From assembly GCA_008638375.1 (NCBI GenBank), contig CM018032.1, positions 32,614,751 through 32,678,750 of the forward strand: a DNA stretch of 64,000 nucleotides, written 5' to 3'. The position numbers were made by a program, and so were the translations under genes. The stretch's first letter is position 1; each line of letters opens with the position of its first letter. Of the stretch, positions 24,510 through 38,155 are shown piece after piece. The stretch is from Nyssa sinensis. Lineage: Eukaryota; Streptophyta; Magnoliopsida; Cornales; Nyssaceae. The notes under the pieces are model-generated. The model was not told the origin of the DNA. It was given only the letters and a program-made list of their open reading frames with translations, and did no database searches.

Positions 24510-25112
24510 TCTAATTTATGTAAGGCCAAACGCTGGACAAGGGTGAAACAGGAATAGATTACTCCTGTTCTGTATGCGGCTACCCATTTAAATTTATTGA
24601 CCATGTAACCAAACAACCTCATTTTTGTTTTAAAAATTAAAACATAACCCGTCAAAATGGTGCCGTCCCATTAAATATCATTTGTACGATGGGTCGGGTC
24701 CTGACCCGAACCCAGATCCGACCTAACACTATTTATCTTCTTCCTCTCTTCTCCACTGTGTCGCCCTAGTTCACTATTTCCCATTTTTTCAAATTTCATG
24801 AATTTTGAGGGATTGATTCTCTTTGTTTTTGGGTGATTCGAGTTTCTAGGTGTCCTAGCAACACTTTGGCATCCATTTGAGAGCTCGATTTGAGCTCACA
24901 GTCGCGATAGGGGGTTCGGCAGTGAAGGCCTGCAACTCGGTCCCACATGCCCATTTTTTGCCCAAAACCCTTAGGGTTTCTTCTATTGTAATCTATCCAT
25001 CATGGGGTTCAAGCCCCCATTCTCAAAATCTGATTTTACAGTAAGTTTTAAAGGTTGTGTCTAAAAACTACAACTTGTATGTGATATTTTGAGGGTGTTT
25101 ACCTAGGGTTTT

Positions 25113-28100
25113 TGTCACATCCCGAACCCCACCCTACGCGGATGTCGAGGACGTGACTGCCAGTCGGTCGCGACGCGACCAACCAAAGGCAAATTCTAAA
25201 CCTTCCGACGAATTGCACTCCAACTGTAGGGTCAGATGCAGCGGAATTTAAAACTTTTTCTTTGTGTCACGGGAATGCAACTCACTTATCCACCATAAAG
25301 GTATGTACCACAGAGCAAGTCTAAATCCAAAACAGTTAACAGTTCTAAGTCCAGAGCATATCTAAAATCAAGCATATAACAACAGAGCAGATCTAATATC
25401 TCTAGAGTACCATTAGTTCCATGAGCCATGTCTATCTAGTATATATCAGTCAAGTCAGTCATAACATACCACTCACCGGAATAACCAGGTTCAATCCACA
25501 ATAAACCAGTCTTTACAATTCAGTGCCGTCAGATCCTTACTTGCGATGCCACTTAGCCTATTCACGTCATGTCATAGTACCTTCTAATCCAATGGAGGTA
25601 ATTCCTGAAAAATGTCAGAATAATGGGGTGAGCTTAAATAAGCCCAGTGAGTAACACAGATTCCCTATCATGGGTTTCAAAACCAGTTTTGTGCTTTCAT
25701 GGCACATGGATAATTTAGTCATTTCAAAAATAACTATTTTTATAAGTCCATTTCATAAGCAGTCTAGTACAATAAAACAGAATCGAATAAACAATACAAA
25801 CGGATCAGAACATGACATAACCAATCGGTCAAAACAATAACTATTGCTAATATATCGGTCAAGACACAGACTTTTCATTAACGGAACGAATCACAATCGG
25901 GACTGAGTGGGAACAATAAGTCAGTCAAGACAGGGGCATATTATCAATGGCTAGAACATAGCGGAGTTGAACAAGATCAATCAAGACAAGGCATACCAAT
26001 AACAGGACGGAAGCATAACGGAACTAGACCATCTATCAATCAGGCCAGACATATCATCAACGGACGGAATATAACAGAATCGAACGGAAACAATACATCA
26101 GTCAAGCAAAGGCATATCGCGAACGGATAAAATTATAACGGAATTAAACGGAAACAATACACTAATCAGGACACAGGCAAATCATGAACAGGACAACATA
26201 ACGGAACTGAGTAGAAACAATATAACAATCAAGTCAGGGACACATCACTGTCGGAACTAATCATAACTGGACTGAACAATGTTTCAATCAAGACAGACGT
26301 ATCATCAACAGACAATACACAACGGAACTGGACCATATATCAATCAAGGCAGACACATTATCAATGAACGGAACATAACAGAATCGAACAGAACAAAACA
26401 TTAGTCAAAACAAAGACATATCATCAACGGATAGATCATAACGGAACTGGACCGTATATATCAATCAAGGCAGACTTAACATCATTAACGGACGGAACAT
26501 GTCAGAACCGGACGGAACATATCAATCGAGGCAGACATATCATTAACGGACAGCACATAACCGAACTGAACGGAATTCCTAATTCGAAGGACACAAGCAC
26601 ATCACGTGGAATGTGGTACAAAAGGCGTACATTAAGTACATACATTTAAACAATATAGCATTCAGACAGTATACTATACAAAGCGGTACGATACAACAAA
26701 ATGTTATTCTTTGCCTATATCACATGGTTTATTTAATCGTTTCGGAAATAATGGTTCAATATATCCATTTTATCTCAACAGTTCAAAACGGGCAAAACAG
26801 TACGGAATGCTAGCACAGGGATCAGGAATATAGTCAAGTATTTAAAAAGACTAAAACCATGTCATAAGTGATATAGTACGGAAAGGCATGCATTTAAATA
26901 ATTGCACTTAAATAATTGCATTCAAAACAGATCAGTAAATCAAGGGACAGTATCAAAACAGTGTCAGAAGTTACTCACAAACTTTACGCTTATTTCCTTG
27001 CATAAATAATCCGATAACCTCCAGGTACGTCAAGCATCTCCATGTATATCCTGAATAATAATCATCAATCACAGACAAATCAGAACTCATCCATTCAAGT
27101 CTCATTCGTCATCTTAGGTATCTATCGGATTACCTAAGATAGCCTAGTAGCCTATCGCCCTTCCATTGGGTCTCACTCGAGGCTATTTCATTCTTTAATT
27201 AGGCTTAGCAATTATTAGGATTATATCCTAAGTCATTTAGACTTCAATTGTTATCAGTCAGGCACTCATTCAACCTTAGGGGCAAAATGGTAATTTTACC
27301 ATTTTTGTCTCGGACCCTGTTGTGGTCTTCAGAATAGTCTTTATATCTTAAGTACAAAGTTCTACGTCCTTTGGATTCCAATCGGTATCAGTTAGGTTCT
27401 CATTTTAACCATAGGGGCAAAATGGTAATTTTGCCATTCTTATCCCAGACCCTGTTATGGTCCTCAGAATATCCCATATATCGTATATATGAAGTTTTAA
27501 GTCTTTTAGACTTTAATCGGTATCAGTTGGGTACTTATTTAGTCTTAGGGGCAAAATGGTAATTTTGTCATTTTTGCCCCGGACCCTATCATGGTCCTCA
27601 GAACGTCCTATATATCTCATGTATAAATTTGTAAGTCCCTTGGACTTCATTTGGTATCTGCTTTAGATCGTCGGGACACATCGATCATTTCTCATTTTAC
27701 GCGTTGACTGTCTCAGAGTCTTATTTAGCCCTTCAGTGTTCATAATTATCTCTATGATAATTTATCAGATCAGTTTGACCTTTATTCGACCTCTACTTTG
27801 CACTTACAGTGCTCAGGGGTATTTTGGTCATTTTACGTTTTGTGTAATTCTGACCCCGATTTGTCATCTAATCAAGTATACAGTCTCACTAGTGTCTGGG
27901 CTCCTACCGGTATCAGTTTCGTCCCAATCGGACTTTGTTTAGGTCTCGTACGGTATCAGGGGTAATTTGGTAATTTCATGTGTCGTATTTTTCGACACGT
28001 CAGTTCATAAAATGGACCTCACCATTGGGTCCAGAGCGTCCAACATAGTGAAATTGGACTGTCTGTTATGTTTAATCGGCCCTGGGTATCATTAAGGGCA

Positions 28101-30549
28101 ATTCGGTCATTTATACTTTGTGTCTGTATTTTTCAGGACCTCAGTTCATTAAACGGATCTCACCGTTGAGTTCAGAATGCCCGAGATAGTCAAAATAGAC
28201 TGTCTGATATTTTTATTTGGGTCTGGGTGCCATAAGGGGCAATACAGTAATTTACACCTACGTGTCTGTATTTTTCGGGACTGTATTTCCAAAATCGGAC
28301 TGTACCATTGAGTCCAGAATATTTGAAATAGTGAAAATACACTATTTATTTACTTAATTTGGACTCCGTTTGACATATTTAATGTCTAGGGGTAAAATTG
28401 TAATTTTACCTATTTAATAAAATAATAAAATAATTATTTTATTATTTAATTAATTTATTCAGGGCTTAAATGTATAAATTTTCAAAAGTCTGGGCCACTA
28501 TGCAATTCTGTCAAACAGTAGGGGTAAATCCGAAATTTTAGGAACTTTAGGGGTCAAAAATGAAATTTCATTAAATTAGGGTTCAAACCAAACGGTTCTA
28601 GGGTTCAGGCAGTGAACCGGTTCACAATTCTTAAAAACCAACCGGTTCTGTGACCTTCAGAAAACCGGAATTAGATATCCTGGTTAACCCCAAATTTGGC
28701 CCTTAATCCTCGGATAGCCTATCCCAAATTTCCCAATTTTTATTTCTAAGGCCCGTAACCAAACAGGATGAAATCAGATTTTTAATTTAAAACAATTAGC
28801 CTCAAAACGGTGCCGTCCAACTAAAGCCCGTTTGCACGATGGGTCGGGTCCCGACCCGAACCCGAAATTGACCCGAACCGTGTCCGGTACTGTTCATCGT
28901 CTTCTTCACGACGATGAACAGTAACCCTAGTTTCCAGTTTTCTTTTCCTTCATTTTCGTAGAGTTTTAAACACGACCTTCGGCCTGTTTTGGTTTCAAAC
29001 ATTTTCTGGATGTCATGCCAACAAGTTGGCATCGATTTGGTGCTTCGAATCAAGCACAATGGCTCGGTTCAACAGAGGATAACCGAACCTGCAATTCGGT
29101 ACGAAACCTTCATTCCTCAACCGTTTTCAATGCGGTTTGTTGCCACATGATCCTCATGGTGTATAGTTTCATTCCCCAATCAATAAAATCGGTTTAAAGC
29201 ATCCAAATCACAAATGGTATTTTGTGACCGAACCTGCAACTGAGTTGTTGGAGGGGTTGCATGGGGTTTTGGGGTCGCGGGTTGGTGGTTTTGGGATCCT
29301 TAGGATGTCTAGATCAGGTTCAGTGTGTCAGAAATCAGTTTGATTGCAGCTGATTCAGACCTGCATCTCATGGTCATTGATGGCGGATTGCTCATGGTTT
29401 GGGTGTATTCAGGCTTATCCGACCCTTCTCAATTGTTCTATAATAAGTCTAGGCCTCACAGGAACATATATATACGGTCTATATAGATCCAAACCATCAA
29501 AACAGTATGAAAATTTAAACAGAAATTCAAAGCAGTTTTTTGGCATTTTACCTTTCAAACAGTGGCTGTTCTCCTCTATGGTTCGGTTCAGGCACCTTGG
29601 TGGTGCCTCAGTCAGTCACACGGTGCTGCTCAGCTCCTCAGTCCCCTTTGGTGCATCTCCATGAATGTACACACCATGGACACACACTTTGCATGCACAT
29701 GCAAGGCCTTCTCTCTCTATAAATTCTCTCTCTAGCAGATCCATCATCATAGGTACAGAGATCTGCTTTGGATTTCTGGTTTCCTCCCCCCCACCCACGA
29801 GACACACAAGACAATATATATACAAGCATAGACATGTATATATTTTATAAATTAACTTGTTGCATGGACTCCCATTGGTGGGGAGGGTGGTCCAATCAGA
29901 ATTGAATCTCCTATTATATGTATATATATATATATATATAAACATATATTATATATCATATGTGGGCTGCATGAGACCTCATTGGTCCAATTGGGTGGCA
30001 GCTTGGGGCAACTTTGAATATATATACATTTTGGTTATATATATGTGCACAAAGTAATGGCAGCCAAGTTGGTTAGCTTTTTGAGAAAAATTCATTCCCT
30101 CCATAGGTCAAGGGTTCAATTCCCCTTGACCACCAATTTGGCCATTTTTCATCATTTTGGGCTAAGGCCCTGTTTGGCTACACATTAATTCAGTTTCTGA
30201 TGTTTGCCTCATAACTTTCATTCCGTAACTCCTTTTTCGATGCGGTTTGTTCCGAGAGTTTCATATTTCAGTTATCTACAGTGTCAGAGGTTCCGTGTCA
30301 TTTATTAGTCATTCGGGATTTCCGTGGTTAATTAATTCGAATTCCGTCAGTGTTAAATTGACATTATTTCACCTAATTAATTGGTAATTAGGTTCGGGTG
30401 TTGTACCCTATTCTCGGACATGTTTAATCATTCTATTGGTCTAGTGTGACCACCGGGAGATTAAGGTTAATTTCCTTAATTATTTCCTAAGCCGGTATTA
30501 ATTAATAATTAATATTTAATTATAAATTATAAAAGATCGGGGTGTTACA
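25113..30549 (-). mobile_element. Solo LTR C2, inserted in the F 3' LTR
   Basis: The 5437-bp LTR reads TGTCACATCCCGAACC ... GATCGGGGTGTTACA and is flanked by GTTTT duplications (25108-25112 and 30550-30554). Minus-strand predicted splice sites are donor 1 at 29551 (AAG|GTAAAA), acceptor TTATTCAG at 27051, a 72-nt middle exon (26979-27050), donor 2 GTGAGTAA at 26978, and an acceptor ending at 25615. Intron 2 holds irregular repeats of about 60 bp. About 125-bp modules with GGCAAAATGGTAATTTTGCC-like palindromes lie at 27281-27660. Confidence 0.95.
25800..26580 (-). repeat. Irregular ~60-bp tandem repeats in LTR C2
   Basis: Diverged units built on 'ggaacataacggaactgaac' plus 'tatcatcaacggac' and 'caatcaagacagac' repeat about a dozen times within predicted intron 2. 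C3 and C4 have related but differently sized arrays at the same place. Confidence 0.8.
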
Positions 30550-30924
30550 GTTTTAGGTCTCGGGATAGGATTTTTGGGCTCCTCATGAGGTCTCTTTTGG
30601 ATCTAAATCATTAAAAACGGATTCCATGAAGATCATCTCAAACCCGTACCATTGGTGGTCCGACAATGGTGGTTCTTCATGGGTCTCTTGTTCTGGGCCT
30701 TCCTAAGCTGGTTCTACTTCATTATTTTCACAAAATACACTAATTCCTAGCCATTCATGTAATGCTTAAGCCCAAACCAGCTTATACACAAACAAATTTC
30801 TTAAAGAGAGAACATAATATGGGTTTTGAAATTTTACCCTTTAACCGTGGCTTCCCTCCTACTCCTTCTCACTTGGTTCGGATTTGTGGTCTCCTTAGGC
30901 TACTCTAGAACAACACTAGGCCTT

Positions 30925-30976
30925 TTTCTTCTTCTTCTTCTTCTTCTTCTTCTTTTCTTCCTTCTTCTTCTTCACT
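30925..30976. repeat. (CTT)n microsatellite
   Basis: A run of CTT triplets with a short interruption, in the CT-rich leader zone of LTR F. Confidence 0.95.
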
Positions 30977-31578
30977 TTCTCTCTCTAACTCTCTTTCTCT
31001 CTATAGCTGACTTACACTCACATCACACACTTTTGATTCTGATTTTTTGAATCATCCCACAACACACGCATCACACATAAATATACATCATTTTTTTATT
31101 TGTTTTGATTTAAAAATAATTCTTTTGGTTACATGAATGGCCATTGGCCAATTTGGGAGGTGGGGTTTCCTTTTAATGTGTTTATATACATATAAGTTGT
31201 ATATTTGAGCACAAATAGGTAGGCAGCCCAAGTGGTATTTTTTTAGGCTTTAAGACCATGCTCACTTTGGGTCAAGGGTTTAAAACCCCTTGGCCTCATT
31301 GTTTGGCTTATTTTTCCTATTTTCCCCCTTATGCCTTGTTTGACACTTGATTTATTTTAACTTTTTTTCAATATTCATTTCTTGCATTTTTTTTCATGTA
31401 TTTGAATTTATTATTTGCTTCTTCATGAAATTGTAGTCTTAATTTTGGATTTATTTTCTCACAGTCGCCTTCATTATTTTCGTTTGTTTCCCGATTCAAT
31501 TTTCTTAATTATTCTATTTAGGGTCACTAATTAATAATTAGTAGCTTAATTATTATTTAATTGGGTCGGGGTGTTACA

Positions 31579-31960
31579 TCCTCCCCTCCTTAAAAAGAGT
31601 TTTGTCCTCAAAACTCAACTACTCATATAACTTAACAGTGTTTACTCATATCACTAACGTAAAATTTCTAATTCTTTATGTCACATACCAGATTTATGTC
31701 TTTCAACAGCTTAAGGATTTCCTCGATCAGGTTGGATAAGTTAGCACTGCATGTTTCTTAGTTCCCTTAGTTACATGATAAAGTAGCCGTTCCTTACCGG
31801 TAACAGAGGTCCTGATAGCACACTAGTAACTGCCAAAATCCTCTCCTTCTCTTTTATCATTTTACAATTACAGTTATCCACTTTCATAGTCTATGTTTTC
31901 TTTTAATCTTCAAAATCTATTCCTTTTGCTCTACCGCGGGTCCCATACCCCGCCAAACCA
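31579..31960 (-). mobile_element. Shortened interior of element F
   Basis: Reading on the minus strand toward the LTR, a hairpin unit GCGGG-GTATGGGA-CCCGC (31936-31953) is followed by AT-rich sequence, the palindrome GAGTTTTG-TCCT-CAAAACTC (plus strand 31597-31616), and a polypurine tract (31579-31594, reversed). In A and B the hairpin array lies before gag, but here it is only about 340 bp from the polypurine tract, so gag is missing. No primer-binding site is seen, so the 5' side is truncated. Confidence 0.7.
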
Positions 31961-32369
31961 ACAAACTAGCACTATGGGTTAAATAGGAAAGAGAGATTGC
32001 AAACTTTGATGAAGGTATGGACCAGGTAAACTAAAAAGTGACTTAATTCCCAATGAAACCAAACCAGTTTGAGTAGGAAAATTACGGTAAAAAAAAAATA
32101 TGATAAAACACAAACTTAAGCAGACTAATCATATATTTGATCCTCAATAAACTAGAAGTACTTGAGTAAAAGAAACTCAATGTACCTCAATAGCGAGAAT
32201 AGAATTATTTGACCACACACTTGACTTTCAAGACCACTCTTAATCCGATAACAAGAAGTCAAGTGTTATTAGAATATACAACGGGAGCATTCTAATGGCA
32301 CAAGTATACAAATAGTTCCCATAAGATTACTTAAGTTTTAGGGACAAAACTCTTGTAAAGAGGGAATAA
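31961..32369 (+). mobile_element. Interior 3' end of element G
   Basis: It ends in the palindrome remnant at 32333-32352 and a purine tract GAGGGAATAA immediately before an LTR start at 32370. The boundary with F's interior near 31960 is approximate. No coding frame is seen. Confidence 0.5.
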
Positions 32370-33164
32370 TGTAACACCCCGAACCTTAATTACTGGATAA
32401 TTATGGTTAACGGTAGTTATTAACAAAAGTAAGATTAAATAAATGATGGGCAAATTTCTTGAAACAATTTCACTATGAAAATGGAGACTAAAGAAACAAG
32501 GGTGTACCGTTAATAACAAGATTAAATAAACAGTCAATAAATTGTAATATATGATATCATAAATGAATCTTTTAATGATACTTTATGGAGATTAAGCATA
32601 ATGATGATTATTATAAGAAAAGTCATCTTGTTAATCATGGACAATTTTACTTGAGGCTAATAGTTTATAATATTGAAACAAATGTATAAATGAGAGAAAT
32701 TAGCTATAAATTAGAGACAACCAATTTTAAGAATGTAATTTAGTGTTAAAGGTCACAACTTGATAACAAATAATGATTGGTGTTAATAAGGGATTAACAC
32801 ACGAATAATTTTAGAAAATTAGTGCACGAAATACACTAAGGAAAGACTAGTGATACATGAATAATGTATGCTTAATCAAGATTATTGCAAACATTATAAG
32901 ATTTTTGTGAGATTAAAATGTAAGTTTGGGGATGATTAAAATACAATATAATACACTCACAAAAGAAAATAGAAGGAATAGACCCAAAAGTGTTCCTACC
33001 AACTCTTGAACCTTGGACCAAAAGAGGCTTTACCCAAAAATTTACCACTAGGCTATCAACACTTTTGTGCTATGATAGACACATCATATATATGTAACCT
33101 ATAAAATATGATGGGATTTGCATGCAAAAAGTGAGGTGTCAAGAGGAGGGAGCACCACAACTTT
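32370..33164 (+). mobile_element. LTR start fragment of element G
   Basis: TGTAACACCCCGAACC follows a polypurine tract, so this is the 3' LTR of G. Only the first ~795 bp are present before another LTR end at 33165. A tRNA-like segment lies in reverse at 33001-33065. Confidence 0.65.
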
Positions 33165-33270
33165 TGTCACGACCTAAAACTCCACCCTGTGTGGATCCTG
33201 AATCGCGACCGCCACTCTTCGGCCCGAAGGCCGTCGGGCGAGGCTCACATAAGCAACAGTGCCGAACGCC
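33165..33270 (-). mobile_element. LTR end fragment I (A-type)
   Basis: TGTCACGACCTAAAACTCCACCC is the reverse of an A-type LTR end. It breaks off at the E2 terminus at 33271. Confidence 0.6.
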
Positions 33271-33883
33271 TGTCACGTCCCAAATTTCCATGAACCTGGG
33301 GATGAACGATATAAAACAGGAAAGGTAAATAAATGACAACGTAAAGGATTTAACTAGACAGACATCCGTTCCCATTAACACATAAAATGTAAAGTACAGT
33401 AAAGAAAATAAATTGTTCATGTCATTATAGGCTTAAGCCCTTACATCTCAGAACGTACCCCAAGAGCCAAATACACTTCTAAATCCTTTTCCCTTCTTTT
33501 TGTCAAGATCTTATCAAATCTCATGTGGCAGGGGCGTCATCTCTAATATGATATCCTACGAATGGGTCAGCTCAACTGCTGGTATAATACAATGCTAGTG
33601 CAAGAAACAAAATTAAGACGTGGCATGTGCAAATGTACATTTATATCTACATGCCATTCAATTCATCAACACAATGCATTATCAATATATGTGACACACC
33701 CATGCAAACTCTATATCGCACCCATGTCTCACTTTACGGTCCTTCCCTACTAGCATGAGTACCAATCGTATGTCTCACTTCACGGTACATCCTCGTTGGC
33801 ATGAGTACCAATGGCCGATTTTGGGTTTTTTACCACAGGATCTACACCCTCATAATGCACAGCACCAAGTGCTCAACCCATAC
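33271..33883 (-). mobile_element. LTR fragment E2, interrupted by element A2
   Basis: It starts TGTCACGTCCC and resembles E1 around 15300-15416 and 18808-19110, without the D insertion (empty site TCAAC at 33572-33576). A2 begins at 33884, and the five bases before it (CATAC) are its expected target duplication. The other half should lie beyond the right edge. Confidence 0.7.
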
Positions 33884-36800
33884 TGTAATATCCTGACCCG
33901 GGATACCGGGTCATCTGGCACGCATTACAAGATTAAGGAAAAATTGTGTAAATTTTTAAGACTCGAGAAAATAATTAATTAATTAATTAAATAATTAAAT
34001 AATTTTAATTATTTTAATTATAATAAATATTTTAAACACAAATTACATGTGGGGTGTGTAGTATGTATGTATATGTGACCAAGCATGTATGTGAACAGTG
34101 TGTAGTGTGAGGAGTGTGTGTCGGCAATGGGTGTCTCCCAACATGTGTAAGTGTATGTGTATTATATATATATATATTATATACAAATATCATGCAACAT
34201 TAAATGTAAAGCAAACAAGAGAAAAAGCAAAATTTAATGAGAAACAGAGAAATTAATTGAGAAGTGAAAGAAGGGTGGCCGTGAGGTCATGAGGGAAGAG
34301 AGAGAGAGGAGAGAGAGAAGTCGGTTGCTTCTCCTTAAAAGCAAATCATGCAAAGCATGCTTGCTTCTTACGAAAGAAACCAAAGGAAGGGAAACTGAGG
34401 AGAAGAGAGGAAGAATCAGAGATTGAGAAGGATCAAAACCGTAGCAAAAAGGTAAGAGATATTCAAAGTTTTAATGTTTCTCTCTCTAAGATTTTGAGCA
34501 TGATAGGAACTGTTTTAAGTTTGTTATGCACGTATGATGTTTAATATATGTCTAAGACATGATTAGGCATGAAAACAGGTTATGAAAATAGTGAAAAACA
34601 CCTAAGCCACGAAAAATCTCCATTGAAGACCTTGCCCATGGCAGGTCTGAATCGATTTCCTTCAAGCTTGATTTGGCTTATCAAGACTTCAAGTAGACAT
34701 TATAAGCATGTTAAAAACCTATGACCCCAATCAAAACTCAAAAGAATTGACCCTCAAATATCAAGTTGTAGGTTACAGGTTCACACCCCAAACCTTTAAA
34801 CTCATGATTTAATCCATTTTTTAAAATGAAAACTGAATCCCCATGAATAGGGGATCAAAACAAGCTAAACCCCATGAAAAACCATTAAGAAATGAGCATG
34901 AACCGTAGGGTTACAGGTCTGGTTATCATGGCTTAAACCGAGCGCTTGAGCCATATTCAAAGTCCTAAATCGATACTAAAACATGTTTTAGGGTATTAGG
35001 AAATTATTGGAAAGGAAAGCAGAAGAAATGGAATTAAAAAATGCCACAAAAATCAAACTGTAAAAACTAGGGTTTACTGTGAACAGTGTTGACTTCGTGG
35101 GGAAGATGACACTGTTCGGGTCGGGTCTAAAAAGGGTCGGTTACGGGTCTGGGTCATACCTGGATCCAACGGGTTATGATTTTTATTTAAACAGCAACGT
35201 TTTGATTTTTAAAATTTAAAACATTAGGGTTGACGTCATCCTGACGTCAGCATTACGTGTAAAACCGGCTAAACCGGTTGGTTTGTAAAGGAACCGGACC
35301 GGTTCACTTTCAATTGGACTGAACCCTTTGGTTTTCTAAATTATTTAAAACTAAATAAACCAAAACTTCTTATATTTGCGGATTGACCCCTGAACTTCAG
35401 GAAAATTGTACTATGGCCCAACTAAGAGAAAGTTTATGCAATAAGACCCCTGAAGAATAAATTAATAATTAAATAATTAATTTAATTATTTAATAAATAA
35501 AGTAAAATTACTATTTTGCCCCTAGGTCATAACTAAGGCAAATGAAGTCCAAATTAAACATACGAATAGTGAATCTTTACTATTTTGGACATTCTGAGAC
35601 TAATGGCAGGGTCCGTTTTGCGAGACGGGATCCCGAAAAATAAAGACACGTACAGGGGTAAATGACCAAAATATCCCTTGTCCAAAATTTACAAGTTATT
35701 AGTATATTCTTACTATCTCGGACCTTTTAAGTCCAATGGTGAGGTCCACAACACGAGACGGGGTCCCGAAAAATAAAGATACGTAAAGGGGTAAAATGAC
35801 CAAAATACCCCTGGTACCCCTAAAGCCAAAATGAAACCAGAGAATGTCTAAATTGACTTTCTTCGACCTCCCGGACTCAATAATGGAGTCCAAATTTCGA
35901 AACGAAGTACAAAAAAATATGACAAATAGGTAAACGACCATTTTGTCCTTTGCATATAAAATTCCAAATTAAATTTTAGGAAAGCCTAAACCGACTTTCT
36001 TTGACGTTCCAGACTCAATGGTAGAGTCTATTCGACCAAAAGAAATGTCTAAAATAAAAAGACATAAAATTTGTTGAATGCATCTGTCAGATGACTATAA
36101 ATTAAAGTAATGCCAAAGTACTAATCTAAGGCGTATACGAGGAAAGGAAATACGAAAAGACACGACACATAAACATATGAAATAAATAACTTTAATTTAA
36201 AGTTAATGGAGCTACCAGAAGAGTATAAATTGAAATAAATTCAATTTCTAACACATTAAATTGTGTCATAGGTTAAGAGTACGAGATAAGTTAAGTACAT
36301 ATGAAATTATAAAATCATTTTAGGATCTAATACGATTTAAGCATACGTTAAGGAATATCGAGATGATATTACAATGAATGTGAAGTTGATGAGATGTTTA
36401 TGAATTGTTCTTAGGAACTACAAGGAAAGTAGGAAAGCGCATTATTAGCACTAACCCTAAAGGACCAAGGTGAGTAACCCTGTGTTTGAATTGGAGATTT
36501 AACTCCATGGATTTGAAAAGGTTTTAAGTTCAAAAGATACGAAGTATTTGAATTCCAAATTCAGTATATTACATGATTTCAGTTTTAAATTACTTCTGTT
36601 CTTATAAACCCTATCGTGACATACTCAGTAGATGTTTTCTTTGCAGTTTTCTTAAAAATGTGTTTTCGGCATGTCTAAGTTAAAATACAAATCTTGTTAA
36701 ATATTCTGAGTTTGCCTATTTCAAGTATACGGATGTTTATCACGAAGTTATGAATGTTATGTTTTAAAGTACTCATGAGAAATATCTATTTGACATACTC

Positions 36801-37880
36801 ATATGTTAAATGTATTTTAAATGTAAGATGAATGGTGCATAAGAACTTAGACAGGATTCTAAGTTTTCAGTTGCCCTGTAAAATAGGCAAGATTTTGGGT
36901 TGTACGGAACTCAATTGCCCTGTAAAATGCCAGGTAGCAGGATCTAATCCCCCAGGCATGAGACATCTCCATTTATAAGTAATATGGGAGTCCGGTTCGA
37001 AACGGATTTCACTAATAGAAGTGATAAGATGACAAATGATTTTGAAAATGGAAGCAGGTTTTACCCTCATTTTCAATATGCATATGTTTTCAGTTTTATA
37101 TACTCTATTTAAGAAATACATGTTATGTTATATGTTTTGAAGTTCATAAGTATAAGTATAGCTTGAATACTTTAAATGTTTCAAAGCTATCTGTTTTATG
37201 AAATGCATATGTTTTGAGTTATATACTATATTTAATGAAGTACGAGTTTAGCTTGAATACTTTAAATGTTTCAAAGCTATCTGTTTTAAGAAATGCATAT
37301 GTTTTATGTTCAAGTATACGAGCAATTGGCAGTGAATGTTTTACAAACTCTTATGTACTAAAAACCACTGCTAATTGAAAACCCCATGACAAATACTGGA
37401 ATTGCTCACAAGCTTAGATTAGCTTACCCGGACTTTGTTCGGATCCCCCTTTCAGGTGATTAGCAGCAGTCTTGACTTGAGGACGATGATGATGAATCTA
37501 CTGTTTTTGGAAGTTTTGTTCAAGTAATTTTGTCTAGTACTACGAACATATGTATGAAATATTGTATTAGTAAAATGGTACACTATTATGTATAAGCCCC
37601 ACGGGGCAACTGAACATGCAATGTATTTATGAAGTCATTAACTTTTAGTTATACTCTGAATGTTAAATCATGTATGCTATGTAAAGAGTGGTAGTACCGG
37701 ACGGATGTGAGTAATTTAAAAATAAGAAAAGAAAAGAAAAAGTTTTTCACGCTTCCGCAATCACATGTCGCACATCTATTCGATATCGCTGCTTATGCGA
37801 GCCTTCGCCCTAAGGTCTCCGGGCCTGAGGGTGGCGGTCGCGATGTGAGATCCGCACAGGGTGGGTTTCAGGTCGTGACA
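33884..37880 (+). mobile_element. 5' LTR of element A2
   Basis: A complete 3997-bp LTR runs from TGTAATATCC to ...GGTCGTGACA and is followed by a primer-binding site. It has a perfect terminal stem TGACCCGG-GATA-CCGGGTCA (33894-33913), donor AAG|GTAAGA at 34452, paired TGACGTCA (35231, 35242), an acceptor ending at 36271, donor AAG|GTGAGTAAC at 36470, and an acceptor ending at 37455. Near 36840-36960 the first conserved hairpin seen in A1 is replaced by other sequence, while the TGCC...GGCA hairpin is kept. It does not have the 93-codon frame of B. Confidence 0.93.
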
Positions 37881-37883
37881 ACA

Positions 37884-37987
37884 TGGTATCAGAGCACTAG
37901 GTATTAGGTCTTTTGGGAAAAGACCAAGTTATGATTAAGGTTAAGAAACGATTAAAAATGTACTGGTACCGTACATGGTATCAGAGC
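37884..37987 (+). other. Duplicated primer-binding site of A2
   Basis: TGGTATCAGAGC occurs at 37884-37895 and again at 37976-37987. A stretch of about 92 bp with 'gagcactaggtattagg'-like sequence is repeated in tandem. Only the first copy has the usual 3-bp distance from the LTR. Confidence 0.85.
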
Positions 37988-38155
37988 ACTAAGTAGTAGG
38001 TCTTTTGGGAAAAGACCGAGTCATAATTGAAGATAAGAATGATTAAGATTAGTTCTAGGTTGACTACGATCAACTTAGTGATGATAGGAGATTCGAAATA
38101 GAATTTTTAGTTAGGTGAGTCCTAGGCTACCTAAATATGTGAAATCCGTAATAAA

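Larger units (their letters stand above)
22003..31578 (-). mobile_element. 3' LTR of element F, split by solo LTR C2
   Basis: On the plus strand it runs from TATCACGACCC (a TGTCACGACC-type end with one change) to GGGGTGTTACA at 31578, followed by the reverse of a polypurine tract. Without C2 it is about 4.13 kb. On the minus strand there are donor AGG|GTAAAA (30837), donor AAG|GTGAGTAA (G at 23832) and acceptor CCCCTAACATTTTTCAG (ending at 22446). A TGCCTGG...AGGCA structure at about 23090-23120 (reversed) matches the one in A and B. It also carries a CTT microsatellite (30925-30975) and a SINE-like segment (24411-24509). Confidence 0.85.
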
